In this document: piece after piece, positions 53,558 through 61,356 of the stretch
Layout of the letters: the number at the start of each line of letters is the position of its first letter
Position numbering within the stretch: position 1 is the stretch's first letter
Source of the DNA: Geodermatophilus sp. DSM 45219
GTDB taxonomy: Bacteria; Actinomycetota; Actinomycetes; Mycobacteriales; Geodermatophilaceae
Reading direction: 5' to 3'
Length of the DNA: 64,000 nucleotides
NCBI RefSeq assembly: GCF_900104025.1
Contig: NZ_FNIQ01000010.1
Coordinates: 38,918-102,917 of the forward strand
Made by a program: the position numbers and the translations under genes
The notes under the pieces: generated by a model
Databases searched by the model: none
The model's input: only the letters and a program-made list of their open reading frames with translations
What the model was told of the DNA's origin: nothing

Positions 53558-54517
53558 TCAGCCCGGCAGCTGCTGTGCGAACCCCTCGAGGTCGTCGAGC
53601 ACCAGCCCGGCGCCGAGCGGGCCGATCGCCAGGAACCAGCGGTCGTCGCTGACCTCGAACGCGCGGCCCTGCTGCACCGCCGAGAGGCCCTGCCACAGCC
53701 CGCCGGAGGTGATCTGCCCGGCAGCGGTCCGTCCCTCGTCGCCGTAGGAGGCGGAGAAGACCAGGTCGCCGTCGGCCTGGCCGATCAGCTCCGGGCTGAC
53801 CTCGACGAAGGTCTCGGTGGTGCGCTGCACCTCGGGCCGCGCGAACCCGACGTCGCCGAGGACGTCGCCGATGAACGAGCCCTCCCCGTAGAGCCGGACG
53901 GCCGAGCCGTCGAGGAAGCGGACCATGCTCACCTCGGTGGCCGCCGGGTCGCCGTACAGCGCCCCCACCTCGGCGGCGCGCGCCTCGTACTCGGTGAGCA
54001 GCTGCTCGGCCTCGTCCGTGCGGCCCAGTGCCTCGCCGGCGAGCCGCAGGTTGTCCTCCCAGGTCTCCCCGATGGCCTCGGCGAAGACGGTGGGCGCGAT
54101 CGCCGACAGCCGGTCGTAGATGTCGGCGTGCCGGACGGAGTTGGACAGGATGAGGTCGGGCTCGAGGGCGGCGATCTCCTCGAGGGCCGGCTCGGCGATC
54201 GTGCCGACGTTCTCGATCGCGGCCGGGTCGACGCCGGCGTCCTCGATGTAGGCCGGCAGCTCGTCGCTGACCCCGGTGCGCACCGCGCCGACGGGGGTGA
54301 CGCCCAGGGCCAGCACGGCGTCGAGCTCCCCGGTGTCCAGGACGACCACCCGCTCCGGGGTGCCGGTGACCTCCGTGGTGCCGGCGGCGTGCTCCACGGT
54401 GCGCACCTGCTCGGCGGCGGAGGTCTCCGCCGACGCCGTCGTCGCCCCGTCCCCCGACCCGCAGCCGGCCAGGACCAGCCCCGACGCCACTGCCAGCGTT
54501 CCCCACGTCGTCCGCAC
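53558..54517 (-). CDS. Iron-siderophore ABC transporter substrate-binding lipoprotein
   Basis: 319 residues, FepB/FhuD-like. Signal peptide and lipobox: WGTLAVASGLVLAGCGSGDG (cleavage before the Cys). ERVVVLDTGELDAVLALGV, VGTIAEPALEEIAALEPDL, FAEAIGETWEDNLRLAGEAL and FVEVSPELIGQADGDLVFSA are typical blocks. It captures ferric siderophores at the cell surface. No permease or ATPase gene is adjacent. GTG 54517 has GGAGGAGG upstream, and an IdeR-like box lies 45 nt further upstream. Confidence 0.92.
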   Translation of the reverse strand: MRTTWGTLAVASGLVLAGCGSGDGATTASAETSAAEQVRTVEHAAGTTEVTGTPERVVVLDTGELDAVLALGVTPVGAVRTGVSDELPAYIEDAGVDPAAIENVGTIAEPALEEIAALEPDLILSNSVRHADIYDRLSAIAPTVFAEAIGETWEDNLRLAGEALGRTDEAEQLLTEYEARAAEVGALYGDPAATEVSMVRFLDGSAVRLYGEGSFIGDVLGDVGFARPEVQRTTETFVEVSPELIGQADGDLVFSASYGDEGRTAAGQITSGGLWQGLSAVQQGRAFEVSDDRWFLAIGPLGAGLVLDDLEGFAQQLPG

Positions 54518-54561
54518 CGCCGCCTCCTCCCGGAGCCGGCACCTCCGACTCCGGGGAGAAC

Positions 54562-54580
54562 TTAGGGCAGCCTTGCCTAT
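54562..54580 (-). promoter_or_regulatory. IdeR/DtxR-like iron box upstream of the siderophore-binding gene
   Basis: TTAGGGCAGCCTTGCCTAT matches 13 of 19 positions of the consensus TTAGGTTAGGCTAACCTAA, including both TTAGG and CCTA ends. It lies 45 nt upstream of the lipoprotein start and overlaps the last bases of the neighbouring F420-type gene. Iron-replete repression is expected. Confidence 0.7.
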
Positions 54581-55038
54581 GCCGGGTTGGCGGGGTCGGC
54601 CCGCTCGACGACGAAGACCGGGATCTCCCGGTCGGTCCGCTGCTGGTACTCCGCGTAGGCGGGGTAGGCGGCCACGGCGCGCTCCCACCAGTGCCGCTTC
54701 TCCTCGCCGGTCACCTCGCGGGCCACGCCGTCCCACGGGTCGGGCCCGTCCTGCACGGAGACCTGGTCAGGGTGGGCCCGCAGGTTGGCCACCCAGGCCG
54801 GGTCCTTCGGCGCACCGCCCTGGGAGCCGACCATCGCGTAGGCGCCCTCGTGCTCCACCCGCATGAGCGCCTGCTTGCGCACCTTGCCGCTCCTGGCGCC
54901 CCGGGTGCTGAAGACCGCCACCGGGAGCCCGGTGTCGCGCAGCGTGTTGGCCTCCCGGCCCCCGGTCGCCTCGTAGCGCTCGACCTGCTCGCGCACCCAG
55001 GCCTCGGGGCTCGGCTCGTACTCACCTTCCAGCGGCAT
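54577..55038 (-). CDS. Deazaflavin (F420)-dependent nitroreductase family protein
   Basis: 153 residues of the Ddn-like split-barrel group. SPEAWVREQVERYEATGGRE, VAVFSTRGARSGKVRKQALM, VEHEGAYAMVGSQGGAPKDP, AWVANLRAHPDQVSVQDGP and REIPVFVVERADP are family blocks; the TRGARSG-KVRK region binds the F420 phosphate. Members reduce quinones or nitro compounds and may protect against redox stress. Expressed on the minus strand upstream of the iron-binding gene. Confidence 0.88.
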   Translation of the reverse strand: MPLEGEYEPSPEAWVREQVERYEATGGREANTLRDTGLPVAVFSTRGARSGKVRKQALMRVEHEGAYAMVGSQGGAPKDPAWVANLRAHPDQVSVQDGPDPWDGVAREVTGEEKRHWWERAVAAYPAYAEYQQRTDREIPVFVVERADPANPA

Positions 55039-55056
55039 GCCCCGACCGTAAGCGGG

Positions 55057-56301
55057 CTACCGGCGCCCGGCCTGCGGAGCGGTGAAGTCGATGGTGTGCG
55101 GCACGAAGAAGCTCAGGTTGTCGGTGATGAGCCCGTCGCTCTCCCGGATGCCCAACCCCGCCGGCTCCCCGTCGACCACCCAGGCGCCCAGCACCGGATG
55201 GTGCGGCCCGTCGACCCCGGCGAAGTCCGGCAGCGGCGCGAACTCCTGCACGACCCAGCCCTCGGTGCCGTAGCGGCCGGGCAGCTCGAGGTCCACCACG
55301 CCGTCGCGCACCACCTGCACGTTCGCGCCCTCCCGGCCCCACAGCGGCTTGCGCACGAAGGTCCGCCAGGAGGAGGGCACCTCGTCGGCGAAGTAGGCCG
55401 GCAGCAGCAGCGGGGACAGCGCCGGGTCGCTGCCGAACAGCTGCCACAGCACCGGGAGCAGCGCCTTGGTGCTCCACAGCATCTTGTAGGCGGGCTCCAC
55501 CCACGTCGTCCCCCCGGGGCGCGCGGCGTCGGCGAGGACGGCGGCGCCGAACTCGTCCTCGATCAGCCACTCCCAGGGGTAGAGCTTGAAGACGACGTCG
55601 AGGTGGCGGCCCTGCGGGTCGTAGAAGCGCCCGTCGCCGTCGTCGAGCGCGATGTCCTCGACGACCAGCTCGATCGCCTCGTAGCCGGCCTGGACGACGG
55701 TGTCCATGAGGTAGGCGACCGTCATCCGGTCCTCGCCTGAGCGCTCCTCCGACGTCCAGGCCAGGTGCACCCGCGGGCGGACGCCGCTGCGCCGCTCCCA
55801 GCGCAGCAGGTTGCGCTGCCAGGCCGCCACCAGCCGGTCGTGCAGGGCGTTCCACTGGTCGGCGCCCTGGCCGGTGAACAGGTGCCAGTTCCACTGGGTG
55901 ACGGCGGACTCCACCAGGCCGGTCGGGGTGTCGGCGTTGAACTCCAGCAGCTTCGGCGGGCCCTGCCCGTCGTAGCGCAGGTCGAAGCGGCCGTAGACGC
56001 TGGGCGGCTCGAGCTCCCAGGTGCGGCGGATCTCCGGCCGGGCGATCGGCGGGATGCCCATCCGCTCGAACAGGTCGTGCTCGACGACGTGGTCGCCGGC
56101 GGCCACGCACATCTCGAACAGCTGGGCGACCCAGCCCTCCAGCCGCTGCACCTCGGCCATCGTGAAGTCGTAGAACGGCCCCTCGCGCCAGTAGCTGCGC
56201 ACCTCGCCGCCGGGGGTCGTCGTCCGGTTGTAGACCAGGCCCTGCGCCTCGATCTCGGCCTCCCACCCCGGGCGGACCACCCCCGCCTCGACGCGCCTCA
56301 C
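55057..56301 (-). CDS. Glutathionylspermidine synthase family ATP-grasp protein (YgiC-like)
   Basis: 414 residues of the GspS/YgiC ATP-grasp family. SVYGRFDLRYDGQGPPKLLE and FNADTPTGLVESAVTQWNWH are the substrate-side blocks; FKLYPWEWLIEDEFGAAVLA, EPAYKMLWSTKALLPVLWQL, RTFVRKPLWGREGANVQVV and WVVQEFAPLPDF build the ATP site. Family enzymes join a carboxylate to an amine using ATP, but the substrate of YgiC-like members is unknown and no amidase domain is present. It follows a small lipoprotein gene and hairpin copy 8, recalling the E. coli ygiB-ygiC pair. Confidence 0.85.
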   Translation of the reverse strand: MRRVEAGVVRPGWEAEIEAQGLVYNRTTTPGGEVRSYWREGPFYDFTMAEVQRLEGWVAQLFEMCVAAGDHVVEHDLFERMGIPPIARPEIRRTWELEPPSVYGRFDLRYDGQGPPKLLEFNADTPTGLVESAVTQWNWHLFTGQGADQWNALHDRLVAAWQRNLLRWERRSGVRPRVHLAWTSEERSGEDRMTVAYLMDTVVQAGYEAIELVVEDIALDDGDGRFYDPQGRHLDVVFKLYPWEWLIEDEFGAAVLADAARPGGTTWVEPAYKMLWSTKALLPVLWQLFGSDPALSPLLLPAYFADEVPSSWRTFVRKPLWGREGANVQVVRDGVVDLELPGRYGTEGWVVQEFAPLPDFAGVDGPHHPVLGAWVVDGEPAGLGIRESDGLITDNLSFFVPHTIDFTAPQAGRR

Positions 56302-56331
56302 TCTCCAGTCCTCTCCTCGCCCGGGTCCAGC

Positions 56332-56385
56332 GGCCCCGTCCCGGGTCCCGCCCCGGGCCTGCGAAGGGTGGGGAGGACGGGGTCC
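56332..56385 (-). repeat. Intergenic hairpin element, copy 8
   Basis: Arms GGCCCCGTCC (56332-56341) and GGACGGGGTCC (56375-56385); core CGCCCCGGGCCTGCGAAGGG. It lies 4 nt after the lipoprotein stop and 30 nt before the ATP-grasp start in the same direction. Confidence 0.85.
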
Positions 56386-56389
56386 TCCT

Positions 56390-56806
56390 TCAGCTGCCCG
56401 CGCCGACGCCCGTGCGGGTGTTCGAGCCGCCGCCCACGCCCGAGCCGATCCCGCCGGTGACCCGGGTGCCCGGAGCGACCCGGCCGGTCGAGGGCAGCCC
56501 GGCGCGCTGGCGGGCCTGGGTGTCGGTCGGGTTGATCCGGGTGCCGCCGCTGGGCAGCACCGTGCCGACCGGCAGCCCGGGGCGGAAGCCGCCGAGGTAG
56601 AGGAAGAACAGCCCCGCGCCGGGGCCGCGGTAGTCGTCGTCGCAGAACTCCTCGTCGACGATCTCGCCCTCCTCGTTGGTGCAGTAGGCGACCTGCTCCT
56701 GGTCCTGCTCGTCCTCCTCCGTGCCGCAGGCGGCCAGGAAGCCGGTGGCCGCGGTCGCCAGCACCGTCGTCGTCAGTGCGCTGCGGACGCGGTTGGAGAC
56801 CGCCAT
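56390..56806 (-). CDS. Small lipoprotein paired with the ATP-grasp protein
   Basis: 138 residues. Signal peptide and lipobox TTTVLATAATGFLAAC (Cys about residue 26), an acidic part with two cysteines (VAYCTNEEGEIVDEEFCDDD), then Gly-rich FFLYLGGFRPGLPVGTVLP and Pro/Thr/Gly-rich C-terminus. The arrangement of a Cys-containing, Gly/Tyr-rich lipoprotein next to a YgiC-like gene parallels ygiB (DUF1190). ATG 56806 has GGGAGG upstream. Function unknown; envelope location is inferred. Confidence 0.75.
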   Translation of the reverse strand: MAVSNRVRSALTTTVLATAATGFLAACGTEEDEQDQEQVAYCTNEEGEIVDEEFCDDDYRGPGAGLFFLYLGGFRPGLPVGTVLPSGGTRINPTDTQARQRAGLPSTGRVAPGTRVTGGIGSGVGGGSNTRTGVGAGS

Positions 56807-56949
56807 GTGCCCTCCCGGGGTCGCAGGGGTGTGGACCGACCCTAGATCGCTCCGGTCGTCAGGTGGCCGCCGCCGCACCCGGGTGCCGGATCCGGATCGG
56901 GGTCGTACGGTCCACTGGCCAGAGTCCGCACGTCCCCGTGGAGGTGGCG

Positions 56950-57807
56950 GTGTCCGATCGGCAACCCCCCGAGATGGCCCAGGTGGCCGGCGAGACCGGG
57001 GCCAAGAAGATCCACCGGACGTGGGACCGCGTGCTGGTCAGCGCCTTCCTCGGTGGGGCCTACATCGCCTTCGGCGCCCTCGTGGCGATCACCGTCTCCT
57101 CCGGCCTGGACCCCGCCACCTGGGGCACCCTGCCGACGCTCTTCATGGGCGCCGCCTTCACCCTGGGTCTGGTCCTCGTGCTCGTCGCGGGGTCCGACCT
57201 CGCCACCGGCAACATGATGCTGGTCCCGCTCGGCGCCATGCAGGGGCGACTGACCACGGGCGACGTCGCCAAGAACCTCACGCTGGTGCTGCTCGGCAAC
57301 CTGATCGGCGCGGTGTTCGTGGCGTACTTCCTCGCGGTCTCCACCGGCGTGATCGGCGACCCCGACAGCAGCGGCAGCGCCCTGCTGACCCACGAGCGGC
57401 TGGCCCAGATCGCGGAGGGCAAGGCGTCCGGGCACACCGCCTGGGAGACCTTCCTCCGCGGCGTCGGCTGCAACTGGCTGGTCTGCCTGGCGGTCTGGAT
57501 GTCCCTGGCCGCGACCACGGTCTCGGGCAAGGTCCTCGCGATCTTCCTGCCCGTGATGGCCTTCGTGGCGATGGGCTTCGACCACGTCGTGGCCAACATG
57601 TTCTTCCTGCCGGCCGCGGTCTTCGCCGGCGTCCCGGACCTGGGCTGGGGCGACGTGCTGCTCAACTGGCTGCTCGCCGGCGTGGGCAACCTCGTCGGCG
57701 CGGTCGTCTTCGTCGCGACGTCCTACTGGTACCTGTTCCTCCGCGACGAGCCGGCCGAACAGCCGAGCCGGACGCCGGTCGGCGGAGAGGCCGCCGAACG
57801 CGCATGA
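56950..57807 (+). CDS. Formate/nitrite transporter (FNT) family channel
   Basis: 285 residues, six helices with the FNT inverted-repeat fold. KIHRTWDRVLVSAFLGGAYI, AIGAxxAI-like AFGALVAITVSSGLDPATWG, FTLGLVLVLVAGSDLATGNM (the conserved GSELFTGN-type region), MLVPLGAMQGRLTTGDVAKN, then GVGCNWLVCLAVWMSLAAT (second half-repeat, NWLVC) and FVAMGFDHVVANMFFLPAAV. Moves formate, nitrite or related monovalent anions. GTG 56950 with GGAGGTGG upstream is chosen. Confidence 0.92.
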   Translation: MSDRQPPEMAQVAGETGAKKIHRTWDRVLVSAFLGGAYIAFGALVAITVSSGLDPATWGTLPTLFMGAAFTLGLVLVLVAGSDLATGNMMLVPLGAMQGRLTTGDVAKNLTLVLLGNLIGAVFVAYFLAVSTGVIGDPDSSGSALLTHERLAQIAEGKASGHTAWETFLRGVGCNWLVCLAVWMSLAATTVSGKVLAIFLPVMAFVAMGFDHVVANMFFLPAAVFAGVPDLGWGDVLLNWLLAGVGNLVGAVVFVATSYWYLFLRDEPAEQPSRTPVGGEAAERA

Positions 57808-57883
57808 GCCGGCCCGGCGCGGGGCACCGCCGCCCGGGATGGCACCGCTCCCGCGTGCCACGCGCGAGGGAGGCTGCCCGGTC

Positions 57884-58804
57884 ATGAGGTACAGCGAGGG
57901 AGCCGACCTCGACCCGTCGGGCGTGCGGGACCGGCGGCGCGGTGGTGGCATGCGCGGCGGCCGCGGGGTGGCCGTCGGCGGCGGCGGGCTGGGGCTGGTC
58001 GGCGTCCTGGTCCTCGTGCTCTTCCAGGTCCTCGGCGGTGGTGGGGACGGCGGGACCGGCGCGGCGCTGGGCCAGCTGAGCGGGCTCGCGCAGGGCGAGA
58101 CCGCCGACAACGGCCAGCTGGAGCAGCAGTGCCGGACCGGCGCCGACGCCAACGAGTCGGTGGACTGCGCGGTCGTGGCCGACATCGAGTCGATCCAGGA
58201 CTACTGGGCCGGTGTGCTCGGCGCGGACTACCGGCCGACCCAGACCGTCTTCTTCAACGGCTCGGTGCAGACCGCCTGCGGTGGGGCGACCAGCGGCTCG
58301 GGGCCCTTCTACTGCCCGGCCGACCAGCTGGTCTACATCGACCTGTCCTTCTTCGACACGCTGCAGCAGCAGTTCGGCGCGCAGGGCGGGCTGTTCGTCA
58401 ACGCCTACGTCATCGCGCACGAGTACGCCCACCACGTGCAGAACCTGCTCGGGATCAACCAGCAGGTGACCCCGGGCGCGACCGGGCCGCTCAGTGGCAC
58501 CGTGCGGCTGGAGCTGCAGGCCGACTGCTTCGCCGGGGCGTGGGCGAACCACGCCGAGACGGTGCCCGACGAGTCCGGCCAGCCGCTGATCGCCGAGATC
58601 ACCCAGGACGACGTCGACCGGGCGCTGGACGCCGCGGCCCGCATCGGCGACGACTTCATCCAGGCGAACCTGGGCAGCGGCACCGTCGACCAGGACGCCT
58701 TCAGCCACGGCACCTCCGAGCAGCGCCAGCGCTGGTTCCTCACCGGCTACGAGACCGGTGACCCCGCGCAGTGCGACACCTTCGCCACCGACGACCTCGG
58801 CTAG
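57884..58804 (+). CDS. Neutral zinc metallopeptidase, YpfJ family
   Basis: 306 residues. Gly/Arg-rich start, one transmembrane helix (GLGLVGVLVLVLFQVLGGGG), then an extracellular domain with VVADIESIQDYWAGVLGADY, VQTACGGATSGSGPFYCPAD (two cysteines likely bonded), VIAHEYAHHVQNLLGI (HExxH zinc motif) and LELQADCFAGAWANHAE (third ligand). Widespread actinobacterial membrane peptidase with unknown substrate. Its stop overlaps the convergent siderophore-interacting gene stop by 4 nt. Confidence 0.87.
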   Translation: MRYSEGADLDPSGVRDRRRGGGMRGGRGVAVGGGGLGLVGVLVLVLFQVLGGGGDGGTGAALGQLSGLAQGETADNGQLEQQCRTGADANESVDCAVVADIESIQDYWAGVLGADYRPTQTVFFNGSVQTACGGATSGSGPFYCPADQLVYIDLSFFDTLQQQFGAQGGLFVNAYVIAHEYAHHVQNLLGINQQVTPGATGPLSGTVRLELQADCFAGAWANHAETVPDESGQPLIAEITQDDVDRALDAAARIGDDFIQANLGSGTVDQDAFSHGTSEQRQRWFLTGYETGDPAQCDTFATDDLG

Positions 58805-59688
58805 AGGCCCCCCTGCAGGGCCCCGGCGCGAGCCTGCGAGCGGTGGGGGGCAGGGGGGTCCTTCTGCTCGTCGGCCTCGACCGCGGCGTTCCAGGCGGCC
58901 TTCTCCGCGCGCCAGCCCTCGTCGGTGCGGCCCAGCCGCCAGTAGCCCGACGCGGAGAGCTGCTCGCGGGGCACCGCGTGCTCGGCGCGCAGGAACCGGC
59001 GCAGCTCGCGGACGAAGCCGGCCTCGCCGTGCACGAAGGCGTGCACCGACCCGGCGGGCAGCGCGGCCCCGCGGACGGCCGCGACCAGCGCGTCGCCGGG
59101 CGCCCCGGCGCGGTGCACCCAGGTCAGCTCCACGCCGTGGGGCACCGGCAGCGGCTGCTCCTCGGCGGCGTCGGCGACCTCGACGAAGACCCGCGCCGTC
59201 GCCCCCGCGGGCAGCCGCTCGACCGAGGCGGCGATCGCCGGGAGCGCCGTCTCGTCACCGGCCAGCAGGTGCCAGTCGACGTCCCCGCTGGGCTCGTACG
59301 CGCCGCCGGGTCCCAGCAGCTGCACCCGGTCACCCGGCTGGGCCGCCTGGGCCCACGGACCGGCCAGCCCCTCGTCCCCGTGGACGACGACGTCGAGGAC
59401 CAGCTCGCCGGCGGCGGGGTCCCAGGCGCGCACGGTGTAGGTGCGCAGGCACGGCCACAGCTCACGGGGGTGCTCGGCCTGGACGGCGTCCACGTCGAAC
59501 GGCGCGGCGTACGGGGCGCCGGCCGGCGGGAGCACCAGCTTCACGTAGGCGTCGGTGGACGTGGGCGCGAAGCCGGCGAGGCCGTCGCCCCCGAGCACGA
59601 CCCGGACCAGGTGCGGGGTCGGGCGGGAGGTCCGCAGCACGGTCGCCAGCCGGGGCGTGCGCGGGCGGCGCGGGGCCTGGTCGGCCAT
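58801..59688 (-). CDS. Siderophore-interacting protein (FAD ferric reductase)
   Basis: 295 residues. FAD-binding part: TLRTSRPTPHLVRVVLGGDG-like VLRTSRPTPHLVRVVLGGDG and CLRTYTVRAWDPAAGELVLD; DEGLAGPWAQAAQPGDRVQL, WHLLAGDETALPAIAASVER and VHAFVHGEAGFVRELRRFLR match the SIP domain that reduces ferric siderophores. The last about 20 residues (PPAPHRSQARAGALQGGL) are translated from hairpin copy 9, an apparent stop-codon loss. ATG 59688 with GGAGGGAG upstream; an IdeR-like box lies at 59717. Confidence 0.9.
   Translation of the reverse strand: MADQAPRRPRTPRLATVLRTSRPTPHLVRVVLGGDGLAGFAPTSTDAYVKLVLPPAGAPYAAPFDVDAVQAEHPRELWPCLRTYTVRAWDPAAGELVLDVVVHGDEGLAGPWAQAAQPGDRVQLLGPGGAYEPSGDVDWHLLAGDETALPAIAASVERLPAGATARVFVEVADAAEEQPLPVPHGVELTWVHRAGAPGDALVAAVRGAALPAGSVHAFVHGEAGFVRELRRFLRAEHAVPREQLSASGYWRLGRTDEGWRAEKAAWNAAVEADEQKDPPAPHRSQARAGALQGGL
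58806..58861 (-). repeat. Intergenic hairpin element, copy 9 (inside a coding sequence)
   Basis: Arms GGCCCCCCTGC (58806-58816) and GCAGGGGGGTCC (58850-58861); core CGGCGCGAGCCTGCGAGCGG. It lies between convergent genes but is translated as the C-terminus of the siderophore-interacting protein; see that entry. Confidence 0.87.
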
Positions 59689-59716
59689 GTCGGGGGCTCC
59701 CTCCGGTCGGACGAAC

Positions 59717-59735
59717 ACAGGTGAGGCTCACCTTA
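59717..59735 (-). promoter_or_regulatory. IdeR/DtxR-like iron box upstream of the siderophore-interacting gene
   Basis: ACAGGTGAGGCTCACCTTA matches 14 of 19 positions of TTAGGTTAGGCTAACCTAA with a nearly perfect dyad (AGGTGAGGCTCACCT). It lies 29 nt before ATG 59688, well placed for iron-dependent repression. Confidence 0.8.
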
Positions 59736-59906
59736 GTAGGCCTCCCTGGGAGGGGCTGTCCCGAGTGGCCTGCCAGGCGTCACCGGGCCCGCCAGGGGTG
59801 CCGGTGGGCCACACCCGGGCCGCGCGGCGTCCCGGGCGCCGGTGCTGTTCCGTGCAGCACGTTCCGGGGCCACCGCCGCCAGGCGATGTGTGGGTGATCG
59901 TTTGGC

Positions 59907-59912
59907 GGGTAT
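59907..59912 (+). promoter_or_regulatory. Possible SigB-type -10 (GGGTAT)
   Basis: GGGTAT, the -10 form of actinobacterial general-stress sigma factors, lies 36 nt before the first gene of the envelope operon. A matching GTTT-type -35 at the correct distance (15-17 nt) is not convincing; a GTTT is present but only 2 nt away. Confidence 0.3.
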
Positions 59913-59947
59913 CGCCTCGCCGACCCTGACATCGCCGAGGAGGAACG

Positions 59948-60763
59948 ATGACTCACTCGATCGACACCCCGTTCCCGCCGCCGCCCTCCACCGGCGCGGG
60001 AGCGACCAGCGGAAGTGCGACCACCAGTACGACCTCGAGCTCCCCCTCGACCAGCGACGTGGCCCGGGACGAGGCGCGCAACGTGGGCCAGACCGCCGCA
60101 CAGGCCGGCAGCCAGGTCGCCTCGACCGCGGCCGACCAGGCCAAGGAGGTCGTCGGCGAGGCCAGGCACCAGGCTCAGGACCTGCTCCAGCAGGGCCGCC
60201 AGCAGCTGCGGCAGCAGACCGTCTCCCAGCAGCAGAAGGCCGCCCAGGGCCTGCAGGGCCTGGCCCAGCAGCTGCGCGGCATGGCCCAGGGCGAGGCCCC
60301 GGCCCCCGGCCCCGCCCGCGACCTGGTCGAGCAGGCGACGGATTACGTGGAGCGGTTCGCGGACCGGTTGCAGAACCGCGAGCCGGCCGACCTGCTCGAC
60401 GACGTCCGCGCCTTCGCCCGCCGCCGGCCCGGCTCCTTCCTCCTGGGCGCCGCGCTCGCCGGTGTCCTCGCCGGCCGGCTCACCAGCGGCGTGAAGGCCG
60501 CCCACAGCGACAGCTCGTCGAGCAGCAGTGGGCAGCAGTACCGCACCGGCTACGCGCAGACCAACTACGTCGACCCGGCGCCGGCCTACTCCGGCTACAC
60601 CGAGACGACGAGCTACGAGACCACGGGCTACGAGACGCCCACGACCGGCACCCCGGTCCCGCCGCCGCCGTACGGCACGGTGCCGCCCGCCGGTGCCGCC
60701 GTCCCGCCCACCACGCCGGCCGGCTGGGACGACCCGGCCCGCCGCCCCGGCCAGGGGGTCTGA
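59948..60763 (+). CDS. Envelope-stress protein with amphipathic Gln/Ala-rich region
   Basis: 271 residues. Ser/Thr-rich start, then a long Ala/Gln helix (ARNVGQTAAQAGSQVASTAA and ADQAKEVVGEARHQAQDLLQ) likely forming a coiled or membrane-lying helix, one transmembrane helix (PGSFLLGAALAGVLAGRL), and a Tyr/Thr/Pro-rich tail (TGYAQTNYVDPAPAYSGYT). The helical part resembles LEA/apolipoprotein-like proteins often seen with DUF3618. Function unknown. ATG 59948 with GAGGAGG upstream; first of three co-directional genes. Confidence 0.72.
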   Translation: MTHSIDTPFPPPPSTGAGATSGSATTSTTSSSPSTSDVARDEARNVGQTAAQAGSQVASTAADQAKEVVGEARHQAQDLLQQGRQQLRQQTVSQQQKAAQGLQGLAQQLRGMAQGEAPAPGPARDLVEQATDYVERFADRLQNREPADLLDDVRAFARRRPGSFLLGAALAGVLAGRLTSGVKAAHSDSSSSSSGQQYRTGYAQTNYVDPAPAYSGYTETTSYETTGYETPTTGTPVPPPPYGTVPPAGAAVPPTTPAGWDDPARRPGQGV

Positions 60764-60766
60764 CCG

Positions 60767-61315
60767 ATGAGCTCTCCCTACTCCGGCGCGACGCCGGTCG
60801 GCTCGTCGGGCCAGGACCCGTACGCCCAGGGCACCCAGGACCCGTACGGCCAGGCGAACTACACCGTCTCCCCCGACGAGGCCTACGGCTCGCACAGCGG
60901 CACCGTGGGTACGCCCACGACCGCCGAGGGGCGCCCGGACGTCGAGGGCACCTCGGTCGGGCAGCTGTTCGGTGAGCTGGCCAAGGACCTCTCCACGCTG
61001 ATGCGCCAGGAGGTCGCCCTCGCCAAGGCCGAGGTCCAGGCCGAGGCCAAGAAGGCCGGCAAGGGCGTCGGTCTCATGGTGTACGCCGGCCTGGCCGGGT
61101 TCCTCACGCTGCTCTTCCTGTCCCACTCGCTGATGTGGTTCCTGGAGAACCTCATGGACGCCGGCCTGGCTGCGCTCATCGTGGCCGTGCTGTGGGGCAT
61201 CGCCGCCGCCGTGGGGCTGAGCATGGGGCGCAAGGCGCTCAAGCAGGTGAACCCGAAGCCGGAACGCACCATGGACACCCTCTCGGACGTCCCCGGCGCC
61301 CTGAAGCCCAACTGA
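60767..61315 (+). CDS. Phage holin family / DUF1469 membrane protein
   Basis: 182 residues. A disordered, Tyr/Gly-rich start of about 60 residues, then the Phage_holin_3_6 domain: GQLFGELAKDLSTLMRQEVA, LAKAEVQAEAKKAGKGVGLM, and two helices (YAGLAGFLTLLFLSHSLMWF, LAALIVAVLWGIAAAVGLSM). Despite the name, chromosomal members are cell-envelope proteins, not lysis holins. It starts 4 nt after the previous stop and is followed by DUF3618, the usual actinobacterial trio. Confidence 0.85.
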   Translation: MSSPYSGATPVGSSGQDPYAQGTQDPYGQANYTVSPDEAYGSHSGTVGTPTTAEGRPDVEGTSVGQLFGELAKDLSTLMRQEVALAKAEVQAEAKKAGKGVGLMVYAGLAGFLTLLFLSHSLMWFLENLMDAGLAALIVAVLWGIAAAVGLSMGRKALKQVNPKPERTMDTLSDVPGALKPN

Positions 61316-61356
61316 CCCTCGGCCCCAGGCCCCCATCAGACATCGGAGTACGTGAC

